From the NCBI GenBank assembly GCA_947644475.1, contig CANRZQ010000039.1, positions 1 to 14,246 of the forward strand: a stretch of DNA of 14,246 nucleotides, written 5' to 3'. The notes under the pieces were generated by a model. It was not told where the DNA came from and searched no databases. It saw nothing but the letters and a program-made list of their open reading frames with translations. Below are positions 1 through 7,078 of the stretch, one piece after another. This DNA is from an uncultured Muribaculaceae bacterium. GTDB lineage: Bacteria; Bacteroidota; Bacteroidia; Bacteroidales; Muribaculaceae. The number at the start of each line of letters is the position of its first letter. Within the stretch, counting starts at the first letter, position 1. The position numbers were made by a program, and so were the translations under genes.

Positions 1-1
1 A

Positions 2-3000
2 CTCCGCGGTGCCCAGAACCACCCGACCTATGGCTCTGACGCCAACCCCGAACTCACCGCAGTGGTTATCTACAAAAACCAAAGCGAGCCCCGGGAATTC
101 AAACTCATTCCCGACGGTCTTGAAACAGCCTCGGGCCTCCAGTATGGCCGTGTTTACAACCTCACCCTCGACCTCAGCATGGGCCTTCGCGCCGAGCCTA
201 TACGCAACGCAGCCGGCGAAATCGACCGCGCCCCGAAGTTCTTCTCTATGAACGGCTACAATTTCCAACAGCGCGACAACGAGGATACCCCCAATGTCTA
301 CACCGGCTCTCTTATCCCCGGACAGGCCAATACAGGCAAGGGCTGGCAGGAAGCATGGATTCTCTACGACGAGAACGGTAACCCCCAGCGCGACCTCGAC
401 GGAAAATATATCTATTCTACACAGTGGCCTCCGAAAAACACTATCTTCTTCAATGCCGTAAAAGGCGATGAGAATATGGAGATGATGTCGTCGAACCTTG
501 TCTTCCGCCGCCACGACAGCAAGTCGGGCCAGATGTGGATGGACGAACTCCGCAATTCCGACAACGGCTCGGCATATGCCAACCTCAATCTCGAGGCTAA
601 CACCACCTATGCCCGCTACGTAATCCCCCGCATGTGGGTGCTCGGCGCCACAAAGATATGGACAGGCTGGGGCGGACAGATTTCCGGAGCCGGCAACGCC
701 CAGTGGAGCAATAACATAAACTGGGGTATCGAGAATCTCAAAGACAATGAGGAAGGCACTCCTGTCAATCCGCAGACCACAGTAGGACTCGAACCCGACA
801 AGGGCAACTTCATGTTCGACAAGCCCACTTACTTCCAGACCGTGGAACTCTTCTTCCCCATCATCGATGGCGACAGTGAATACAACGCGGCCCGTACAGG
901 CACCAAATTCTACACCACCCTCGCTTTCGGCGACGCAACCATCAAGGCCCGCACAAAGGACAATGCTCACGAGCAACTTATTGTCGACTTCCAGGACCTC
1001 ACATCCGACGCCCGCATCACATCTTATGAGATTGTGCGCTACAACGCTGCCACATCGAACACCGCGTCCGACAACTACGAGGCCGACTGGAACCGTGTTG
1101 GCTATCTCGGAAACCCCGAAGGATATGTAGTGGCATCCAAGACCGCCGAGGAAGGCGGCGACCTCCGCTCCGAAATCGACACCGAAGACTATATCCAGTA
1201 TCAGGAACTCCGTAACGGCCGTTACATCTACCTGCTCCGTGCAACTATAACCGACAACAATGGCGAACATCGCGTGGTAGTGGCCTCCAACCCCATCACC
1301 ATCGCCAACTATAACTTCACACCCTCGCTCGAGGCTATCCAGCTGATGCAGCTTACCAAGGAGGCCCGCGAGATACTCGGCGTTGCCGAAGAATACGATT
1401 ACCTCACCTACCGTCCCGAAGGCACCGGCAAATATTTCGCCGTAAATTCCGCTACTTCTGAGACTGTATCGGTGGACTCGCACATCGCCAACCAAATAAT
1501 CGACACTCCCGAACTCTACTTCTGGACATCGAACTACTATATCAAGGCCTTCGACACCTCGCTCGCATACGCATCCAACATGCAGGCGGCTGCTCTTCGC
1601 GGTGAGATTGAAGACGACTACACGAAAGCACCCAAGGTGATGATTACTCACACCGATGCCAAAACCGACAAAGGTGAATCTGCCGAGGCCGTAGAGTCTG
1701 TGGCATCCACCAACGGTATGATTGGCCACGTGTTCATGATCGACGGCAACCTCGCTTCCCGCTCTTTCTCGGCCGAGATGTCGTTCTCGTACCAGCCTAC
1801 CAACGAAGGTATGCGTCAAGAGAAACATTCTGAGGCTACCGTAAATTCGCATCCCGAAATTGCCAAGCCTTATAACATCCGCTACACCTACTATGTGCGC
1901 CGTACCGACCGCCCCGACGAAATTCCCTCGAGCGTTGTGTTCGATAAAGCAGGCTCGGAGGTTGAAGGTGTCGACGGCGATGACATCACCCTCGCAATCG
2001 ACGACTTCACCGTGAAGGAACTCACCTGCCGCTTCTCGTTCCGCCGCCCCAACGTGTCCGACGCTATCCTCGACAATTACCAGATACGCTACACGACACG
2101 CATCACCAACACAGCCGGCGAGACTCTCGAAGACGAGACCGTATATGTCGACAAGCAGACTGCTACCGGCAACGACGACTACACCCAGGGCGACTACAAA
2201 TACTTCATGTATGTAAGCAAACTCAGCCCCAAGGCCGAGGTGAACCCGATATTTGAAATCACCGCAACCGACTTCCGCTACAACACCGACGACCGCCGCG
2301 TGCTCCACGCAACTTACGACTACGATGAACTCCGCTGCGTCGGCACACACCGTCCCGGCAAATACGCGCCCAGCATCGAAGGAATCCGTATGGGCAAGCA
2401 CCTCGACGACAACGGCACCACATGGAGTTACCAGTACAAGGGCCACTATCATATGGAAGACGACGGCGACCCCATCCACATGCCCGACGCCGCCGACAAG
2501 CAGTATGAGGCTCCCGACGATGTTACCGACGCCGAGGCCAACGTAGACATGCAGGCCAAGTATTATCAGATTGAGACATATGTTCCCGGTGCAGTGCGCC
2601 GCAACTCCGACGGCACTTATGCCAACTACTATGCAGTGCCCCGTCTGTTCGAGCACAAGCCCAACCACATATCGGCATCTCCGGAACCTGGCGTGGAAGT
2701 GGATTGCTACGACGACCCCCTCTTCAACGAATGGATTGGTATCGGTTTCGAAAATGGCGACGACTATCCCGTGGTGCAGATTACATCTCTCTATGTCTTC
2801 TACCGTGACGTCGTAACTGTGACCGAAGGCGAGAAACTCATGCCGCTCAACCCCGAGACCCGCGCTGCCGTGCGCTCGCGTGCTTCCGAAGAAGAGCAGC
2901 CTGTTGAGAATCATCCCAAACTCATCCTCTACCGTGGCGGTACAACCAAGATAACCACCGACGAGAATACATTCCACGGCCAGACCACCGGCATTGAGGA

Positions 3001-3124
3001 CATTGCTGCCGACTGCTCCGATGTTGAATACTTCAATGTTCAGGGTATGCGCGTGGCCAATCCCGTCAAGGGCGAGGTCTACATCGTGCGCCAAGGCGCG
3101 AAAGCCTCAAAGGTGCGCTTCTGA
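2..3124 (+). CDS. Large exported surface protein of unknown function, 5' end outside window
   Basis: The frame is open from base 2 to the TGA at 3122-3124, giving 1040 residues with no start in the window; the GTG at 62 lies inside the frame, so the gene begins upstream. I do not recognise a catalytic family. The protein is acidic and rich in Asp, Asn, Thr and Tyr, as beta-rich exported Bacteroidetes proteins often are. It has a Trp- and Gly-rich patch at window residues about 210-247. A stretch around window residues 325-430 could be a fibronectin-type III-like fold, judging only from its YEIVRY and RNGRYIYLLRA strands. The last 44 residues begin GIEDI and contain YFNVQGMRV and GEVYIVRQG, resembling the short C-terminal beta domain (type A sorting-like) of exported Bacteroidetes proteins. 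That points to an extracellular or surface location, possibly through type IX secretion, whose machinery is not in this window. Codons end mostly in C or G, as in the neighbours. A strong terminator follows. Confidence 0.85.
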   Translation, partial: LRGAQNHPTYGSDANPELTAVVIYKNQSEPREFKLIPDGLETASGLQYGRVYNLTLDLSMGLRAEPIRNAAGEIDRAPKFFSMNGYNFQQRDNEDTPNVYTGSLIPGQANTGKGWQEAWILYDENGNPQRDLDGKYIYSTQWPPKNTIFFNAVKGDENMEMMSSNLVFRRHDSKSGQMWMDELRNSDNGSAYANLNLEANTTYARYVIPRMWVLGATKIWTGWGGQISGAGNAQWSNNINWGIENLKDNEEGTPVNPQTTVGLEPDKGNFMFDKPTYFQTVELFFPIIDGDSEYNAARTGTKFYTTLAFGDATIKARTKDNAHEQLIVDFQDLTSDARITSYEIVRYNAATSNTASDNYEADWNRVGYLGNPEGYVVASKTAEEGGDLRSEIDTEDYIQYQELRNGRYIYLLRATITDNNGEHRVVVASNPITIANYNFTPSLEAIQLMQLTKEAREILGVAEEYDYLTYRPEGTGKYFAVNSATSETVSVDSHIANQIIDTPELYFWTSNYYIKAFDTSLAYASNMQAAALRGEIEDDYTKAPKVMITHTDAKTDKGESAEAVESVASTNGMIGHVFMIDGNLASRSFSAEMSFSYQPTNEGMRQEKHSEATVNSHPEIAKPYNIRYTYYVRRTDRPDEIPSSVVFDKAGSEVEGVDGDDITLAIDDFTVKELTCRFSFRRPNVSDAILDNYQIRYTTRITNTAGETLEDETVYVDKQTATGNDDYTQGDYKYFMYVSKLSPKAEVNPIFEITATDFRYNTDDRRVLHATYDYDELRCVGTHRPGKYAPSIEGIRMGKHLDDNGTTWSYQYKGHYHMEDDGDPIHMPDAADKQYEAPDDVTDAEANVDMQAKYYQIETYVPGAVRRNSDGTYANYYAVPRLFEHKPNHISASPEPGVEVDCYDDPLFNEWIGIGFENGDDYPVVQITSLYVFYRDVVTVTEGEKLMPLNPETRAAVRSRASEEEQPVENHPKLILYRGGTTKITTDENTFHGQTTGIEDIAADCSDVEYFNVQGMRVANPVKGEVYIVRQGAKASKVRF

Positions 3125-3150
3125 TTCCTGATTTGAAATCATAAGTCCTA

Positions 3151-3187
3151 ATCCCGGCTGCCTGATAAGGTGGCCGGGATTTTTTTC
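3151..3187 (+). terminator. Intrinsic terminator after the large surface-protein gene
   Basis: A perfect 8-bp stem, ATCCCGGC (3151-3158) with GCCGGGAT (3173-3180), encloses a 14-nt loop that can itself pair CCT with AGG. It is followed directly by six T residues. It lies 26 nt after the stop codon of the upstream gene. Confidence 0.88.
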
Positions 3188-3206
3188 GAACAAAAATAGT
3201 TTAACA

Positions 3207-3647
3207 GTGTTAAAAAAGTATGAAAAAAATGCCGGAATATTGATGATTATACTTGTCGCGGTCCTGTCTTTTTGCAGATGCGGCAATAGCGATGTCTACG
3301 ACGAGATGCCGCAGAAGATACAGATGTTCATATCGCAGTACTGGCCCAATTCGGAGATGTCCTCGTTTACCGTGACAGCCACCGGCAGCGTGGCCCATAT
3401 CGGTCATGGCCCGACTCTCACGTTTGATTCCGAAGGCGAGTGGACGGCCGTCGACGGCAATGGCGCAACCCTTCCCCCCACTTTCCTTTTCGACCGCCTT
3501 CCGCAGCCGCTCTACGAACATCTCGAGGCTACGGAAAACACATCGGCGGTCTACGCTGCCACGCGTCGTCCGCCGATATATACCGTGCGCCTTTCAACGC
3601 GCACTCTCACTTACAATTCTTCCACAGCCTCCCTTACGGGCGACTGA
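3207..3647 (+). CDS. Small exported PepSY-like (beta-lactamase-inhibitor-like) protein; start disturbed by an A7 tract
   Basis: The frame gives 146 residues from a GTG at 3207. An export signal is clear (hydrophobic ILMIILVAVLSF), followed by two close cysteines (SFCRC). This may be a lipoprotein, but neither Cys has a textbook lipobox because F or R sits at -1. Residues about 36-143 look like one PepSY_like unit (the PF11396 type): an amphipathic helix ending in QYWPNSE, then strands with TFDSEGEWTAVD and a later YTVRL. Proteins of this kind are exported in Bacteroidetes and their role is mostly unknown; inhibition of a beta-lactamase is not implied. The start is doubtful. The usual MKK-type ATG at 3220 is one base out of frame and reads only seven codons before TGA at 3241. 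One extra A in the tract at 3223-3229 would give a normal MKKNAGILM start. Internal ATG 3243 is in frame but removes the charged N-terminus. There is little room for a promoter after the preceding terminator. Confidence 0.7.
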   Translation: MLKKYEKNAGILMIILVAVLSFCRCGNSDVYDEMPQKIQMFISQYWPNSEMSSFTVTATGSVAHIGHGPTLTFDSEGEWTAVDGNGATLPPTFLFDRLPQPLYEHLEATENTSAVYAATRRPPIYTVRLSTRTLTYNSSTASLTGD

Positions 3648-3655
3648 AAATCAGT
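3643..3655. other. Small palindrome containing both convergent stop codons
   Basis: ACTGA, AAA, TCAGT forms a perfect 5-bp inverted repeat centred on the 3-bp gap between the convergent PepSY-like and CotH genes. Each gene's TGA stop lies in one arm. It has no GC-rich stem or T-run, so it is at best a weak bidirectional end signal and may be chance. Confidence 0.3.
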
Positions 3656-5093
3656 AGAGGCCCCAGTTGCGGTGGGTATTACACCATTCCACGCGCTTTC
3701 TGAGCCATGACGACAGTTCGGCGGCATGTCCTGCCGTGTCGAAACTGCTCGTGTGCACAGCCCAGCCTATGTTGTCGTCGGGCCAGAGCAGGCCGTCGCG
3801 CCGTGCCGACGGCTCAATCATGCATGCGTATTCTTTTATGAAATCGAACATGCGCGGATAGATATTGGTGTAGAAATCGTCCCACACGCGTTTGAACACT
3901 GTGCGGAATTCCTGGTTTGTCGCCAGGGCCTGCATGAATGAGGCTCCGGCATATTCGAGGTCGGTGGCGAAAGGCAGGCCTGTGTGCTCGCCATGGTAGT
4001 AGCCGTTGAAGCCGAAAGCCCAGTCGAAATCCCATACCGGCCCGAAATGGTAGACATGGCCGGTGCCAAGTGCCTCCTTGTGGATATAGAGGCTTTTGGG
4101 GTGTTGCAGTTCGCCGTTGCACGACAGGGTGTAGATAAGCACATAGCGGGCGGCCTCCTCTACATCGATATAATCGGCCAGACGCTTGCCTGCGGGCGAG
4201 GTTATGGCATTTGCCATTTTGGCAAAGTCGCGTTGCCAGTCGTTGAGGTAGGCGGTGCGTTCCACGGGGTTGGGCCTGATTTCGTCGAGGTCGGGGTCTT
4301 TCACCATCACCGGGAGCGACTTGGAGTTGTCGTTGGCGAAGGTGTAGACAAATGTGTAGTCCTCGTCGAGCGCATTGTCAAGTTCGAATAGCATGCCGGT
4401 GTTCTCGTCGATATCGACAGAGCCTGAGCCTATTCCGATTTTCTCAGTCATGAAATATGCGCCGCGATAGTAGCCGTTGAGATACACGTTCACCGGCACG
4501 GTGTGGTTGGTGTACGGCAGCCCAAGTTGGCGCGCCACCCACAGGGCCACGGCGTTGCGCATGTGCGAGGGGTCGATATAGTTTGCAATCAGGGCATATG
4601 TCTTGGCCTTCGGCATGCCGCATACCGACGCTTTCTTTTTCATCTTGAAACGGTAAGGTTTCTTCTTGAACGACCATGTTGAGTTGCCGCGTCCGCGGAA
4701 TTCCACATCCTGCTCGGGCAGGTCGTCGTACATTCCGTTTCCGTCCATCTGCAGCCTGGCCGCGTAGATGGTGGATTTGTTGAATCCGTTGCCGTCGAAC
4801 AGCTGGTCGATGTCGGGGTAATCCTTGAGGTTGACATATATGTCGGGGATTGCCGTGGAGTGCACCACGCAACTGTCAATCTGCTGCATCGTTATCCTCT
4901 TTTCTTCCGTGGCAGTCTTTATGGCCATTGCCGAGTACTTGCCGCCGGTGCCCGAGTAGGTGATTTCGCTGATGTCGGAAAGACGGAAATAGTCGAAACT
5001 GCGGTTATTGCGAAAGATATACATATGCTCGTTCTGTGCCGCAGCGGTGGCGCACATGGCGAGGGCGAGCATGGCGATTATCGTTTTTTTCAT
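3651..5093 (-). CDS. Secreted CotH-family protein kinase
   Basis: This 480-residue protein starts MKKTIIAMLALAMC and has a Sec signal peptide ending near AAAQ at residue 20. A short N-terminal beta module follows (about 23-76, with MYIFRNN and DISEITYS). The CotH domain (PF08757) covers about 85-460, with RGRGNSTW at 133-140, KKPYRFKMKK at 144-153, NYIDPSHMRN at 171-180, YLNGYYRGAYFMTEKI at 204-219 and WDFDWAFG at 354-361. The TEK glutamate and the DFD aspartates are the positions expected to serve ATP and metal binding, so the enzyme looks active. Bacillus CotH phosphorylates spore-coat proteins; Bacteroidetes homologues are exported and their substrates unknown. The frame stays open 87 codons further upstream, but that part is Arg-rich and lies over the upstream gene. 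The ATG at 5093 makes an ATGA overlap with that gene's stop and is followed by a signal peptide, so I choose it. No C-terminal sorting domain is seen. Confidence 0.92.
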   Translation of the reverse strand: MKKTIIAMLALAMCATAAAQNEHMYIFRNNRSFDYFRLSDISEITYSGTGGKYSAMAIKTATEEKRITMQQIDSCVVHSTAIPDIYVNLKDYPDIDQLFDGNGFNKSTIYAARLQMDGNGMYDDLPEQDVEFRGRGNSTWSFKKKPYRFKMKKKASVCGMPKAKTYALIANYIDPSHMRNAVALWVARQLGLPYTNHTVPVNVYLNGYYRGAYFMTEKIGIGSGSVDIDENTGMLFELDNALDEDYTFVYTFANDNSKSLPVMVKDPDLDEIRPNPVERTAYLNDWQRDFAKMANAITSPAGKRLADYIDVEEAARYVLIYTLSCNGELQHPKSLYIHKEALGTGHVYHFGPVWDFDWAFGFNGYYHGEHTGLPFATDLEYAGASFMQALATNQEFRTVFKRVWDDFYTNIYPRMFDFIKEYACMIEPSARRDGLLWPDDNIGWAVHTSSFDTAGHAAELSSWLRKRVEWCNTHRNWGLY

Positions 5094-5587
5094 TTGACGG
5101 CGATTTTGAATGTTTTTTCGGAAACGGAGAGCAGGTATATTCCCGGAGAAAGCGTCGAGAGGTCGAAGGAACACTCTCCTTTGCCTGATGCGGCTAAGGA
5201 GCCCCCGGCTGTGTATATTTTGACGGGAGCGTCTCCTTTGGCTCCGATGTGAAGCCTGTTGCCGTCGAGACGGATTTCCGCGCGGCAGCCGGCATCTGCG
5301 ATGCCTGCCGTGGCCCATAGGTCGGAATTTCCCTCGCTGTCGGAGAATGTCCACCGGGCTATCTCGGAAAGGGGCTGGCGTATCTCATAGGTTGCTCCGT
5401 CCTTGGCGTGAGTCAATACCAGCTGTCCGTCGGCAAAGGTTGTCGACATCCCATCCTCGATTGTTATCGCAGTTTGCCGGGAGTCGTGATAATGAAGCAC
5501 TATGCTTTTATTATAGAAAGGGTTGGCTCCGGCCGCCATTGCCGCGGCCATCATAAAGCACCCCAAAATTGCAATTGTTTTTTTCAT
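5090..5587 (-). CDS. Secreted protein of unknown function with type A sorting-like C-terminus, upstream partner of the CotH kinase
   Basis: The protein has 165 residues and starts MKKTIAILGCFMMAAAMAAGA, a typical signal peptide. Residues about 26-85 form a beta module (IVLHYHDSRQTAI, then LSEIARWTFSDSEG) resembling the short N-terminal module of the adjacent CotH protein. Residues about 95-165 resemble the C-terminal beta domain of exported Bacteroidetes proteins, with VKIYTAGGSLAASG and FDLSTLSPGIYLLSV. There is nothing between these modules, so it may be a small surface-anchored adaptor or a substrate. I do not recognise an enzymatic function. It ends with TGA overlapping the ATG of the CotH gene (ATGA), so the two are probably translationally coupled. 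A promoter-like TATCTTTG lies 22 nt upstream of its ATG. Confidence 0.82.
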   Translation of the reverse strand: MKKTIAILGCFMMAAAMAAGANPFYNKSIVLHYHDSRQTAITIEDGMSTTFADGQLVLTHAKDGATYEIRQPLSEIARWTFSDSEGNSDLWATAGIADAGCRAEIRLDGNRLHIGAKGDAPVKIYTAGGSLAASGKGECSFDLSTLSPGIYLLSVSEKTFKIAVK

Positions 5588-5608
5588 GGATTAACGGATA
5601 TTGGAGTG

Positions 5609-5616
5609 CAAAGATA
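5609..5616 (-). promoter_or_regulatory. Putative Bacteroidetes -7 box for the secreted-protein/CotH operon
   Basis: TATCTTTG on the minus strand matches TAnnTTTG. It lies 22 nt before the ATG at 5587, implying a leader of roughly 15 nt. No clear TTG -33 box is visible; that position would fall inside the der terminator hairpin, so promoter and terminator would overlap. Confidence 0.5.
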
Positions 5617-5619
5617 AGT

Positions 5620-5654
5620 AAAAACGCCGAAATCATGGCGATTTCGGCGTTTTT
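5620..5654 (-). terminator. Intrinsic terminator at the end of the housekeeping cluster (after der)
   Basis: A perfect 15-bp inverted repeat pairs 5620-5634 (AAAAACGCCGAAATC) with 5640-5654 (GATTTCGGCGTTTTT) around a 5-nt loop. Read on the minus strand it follows the der stop codon by 17 nt and ends in a run of five T. It is symmetric, so it could also stop plus-strand transcription. It insulates der from the next minus-strand operon, whose -7 box begins 4 nt beyond the hairpin. Confidence 0.9.
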
Positions 5655-5671
5655 TAATCCTTGGATAACTG

Positions 5672-6991
5672 TTATTTCTCGCGCATGAACACGCATATTG
5701 GCGTGCCGGAGAAATCCCAGTGCTCGCGTATTTTGTTTTCGAGATAGCGGCGGTAGGGCTCTTTTACCCACTGGGGCAGGTTGCAGAAGAATATGAAGGT
5801 GGGCACCTGCGCGCCTTTGAGCATGGTCACATATTTTATTTTCACGTATTTGCCTTTGTTGGCGGGTGGCGGATATGCGGCTATGTCTTCGAGCATCATG
5901 CGGTTCACTTCCGAGGTGGGGACTATGCGCTTGCGGTTTTTGTAGACTTGCACGGCGGTTTCGAGCACCTTGAAGATGCGCTGTTTGGTGAGGGCCGAGC
6001 CGAAGATGATGGGGAAATCGGTAAATGGCGCGAAGCGTTTGCGTATGGCCTCGCGGAAATGGTCGATGGCTGCCTGCGACTTGTCGGCCACAAGGTCCCA
6101 TTTGTTCACTACAACGACAAGTCCTTTGTTGTTGCGGGCGATGAGCGAGAAGATATTCACGTCCTGCGACTCGATGCCGCGTGTGGCGTCGATCATGAGG
6201 ATGCACACGTCGGAGGCCTCGATGGCGCGGATGGAGCGAATCACCGAATAGTATTCGATGTCCTCGCTCACTTTGTTTTTCTTGCGGATGCCCGCGGTGT
6301 CGACGAGATAGAAGTCGAAGCCAAATTTGTCGTAGCGAGTGTAGATTGAGTCGCGTGTTGTGCCTGCCACGTCGGTCACGATGTGGCGGTCTTCTCCGAT
6401 GAAGGAGTTTACTATCGACGATTTTCCCGCATTGGGTCGTCCTACAATGGCAAATTTGGGTATGTCTTCGAGTCTCTCGGCCTCGTCGGGGTCGACGGGC
6501 GGGAGTTTCTCCACCACGATATCGAGGAGGTCGCCTGTGCCGTATCCGCTCACGGCCGATACGGGGATGGGGTCGCCCAGGCCGAGTCCGTAGAACTCGG
6601 GCACGTTGTAGAGCCAGTCGTTGGAGTCGACTTTGTTGGCGACGAGGATTACCGGTTTTTTCGATTTGCGCAGGATTTCGGCCACATGGTCGTCGAGGTC
6701 GGTGACGCCGTTCATGGCGTCGACCACGAAAAGGATTTCGTCGGCCTGCTCAATGGCGAGTTCGACCTGCTTGTTGATCTCGGATTCGAATATGTCTTCA
6801 GAGTTGACCACCCAGCCGCCGGTGTCGACGATTGAGAACTCGCGGCCGTTCCAGTCTACCTTTCCGTACTGGCGGTCGCGTGTAGTGCCGGCAGTGGGGT
6901 CAACGATTGCTGTGCGGCTTTGTGTCAGACGGTTGAAGAGCGTCGATTTTCCCACATTGGGGCGTCCGACTATTGCTGTTAATTGACTCAT
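5672..6991 (-). CDS. der: Ribosome biogenesis GTPase Der (EngA)
   Basis: Der is an essential GTPase with two tandem G domains that acts in maturation of the 50S ribosomal subunit. This 439-residue protein has the usual length and all expected motifs. The first G domain has GRPNVGKST at 9-17, the TAGTTRD switch at 33-39, DTGG at 56-59 and NKVD at 119-122. The second has GRPNAGKSS at 184-192, DTAG at 231-234, NKWD at 296-299 and GSAL at 331-334. The C-terminal KH-like domain runs from about 350 to 435. The ATG at 6991 puts MSQLTAIVGR directly before the first P-loop, as is usual. It is the last gene of the minus-strand cluster, 87 nt after era, with a 10-bp repeat array in the gap and a strong terminator behind it. 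Nothing in the protein is unusual. Confidence 0.98.
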   Translation of the reverse strand: MSQLTAIVGRPNVGKSTLFNRLTQSRTAIVDPTAGTTRDRQYGKVDWNGREFSIVDTGGWVVNSEDIFESEINKQVELAIEQADEILFVVDAMNGVTDLDDHVAEILRKSKKPVILVANKVDSNDWLYNVPEFYGLGLGDPIPVSAVSGYGTGDLLDIVVEKLPPVDPDEAERLEDIPKFAIVGRPNAGKSSIVNSFIGEDRHIVTDVAGTTRDSIYTRYDKFGFDFYLVDTAGIRKKNKVSEDIEYYSVIRSIRAIEASDVCILMIDATRGIESQDVNIFSLIARNNKGLVVVVNKWDLVADKSQAAIDHFREAIRKRFAPFTDFPIIFGSALTKQRIFKVLETAVQVYKNRKRIVPTSEVNRMMLEDIAAYPPPANKGKYVKIKYVTMLKGAQVPTFIFFCNLPQWVKEPYRRYLENKIREHWDFSGTPICVFMREK

Positions 6992-7000
6992 GTATTATTG

Positions 7001-7070
7001 TTGTTAGGTCTGGTTAAATCGAATTAAGTCGGGATATTTCGAGATAAGTCGAATTAAATCGAGTTAATCC
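7001..7070. repeat. Seven degenerate 10-bp tandem units in the era-der gap
   Basis: The plus strand divides exactly into 10-nt units: TTGTTAGGTC, TGGTTAAATC, GAATTAAGTC, GGGATATTTC, GAGATAAGTC, GAATTAAATC, GAGTTAATCC. The consensus is GRRWTAARTC. Unit positions 5 (T), 6 (A) and 10 (C) are the same in all seven. An eighth, weaker unit follows at 7071. On the minus strand, in the sense of the operon, the unit reads GAYTTAATTC. The array fills most of the 87-nt space between the era stop and the der start. Its function is unknown. Confidence 0.75.
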
Positions 7071-7078
7071 GATTTGTT

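Noticed and set aside
62..64. GTG as the start of the large surface protein
   Set aside because: The frame is open through to base 2 with similar composition, and no signal peptide follows the GTG, so the gene starts upstream.
3220..3243. A seven-codon ORF (MKKMPEY) as a leader peptide
   Set aside because: Its TGA overlaps the internal ATG at 3243 and could suggest coupling. But the MKK start one base out of frame with a signal peptide is better explained by the A7 tract, so I report it there.
5094..5354. An 87-codon upstream extension of the CotH frame
   Set aside because: It is Arg-rich, lies over the 165-residue secreted protein in another frame, and would bury the signal peptide. The ATG at 5093 with its ATGA overlap is better.
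5511..6206. A 231-codon minus-strand frame overlapping der
   Set aside because: Arg/His-rich shadow of der in another frame; der itself is complete and certain.
6992..7078. CRISPR array in the era-der gap
   Set aside because: The units are 10 bp, degenerate and directly tandem without spacers, and no cas genes are near.
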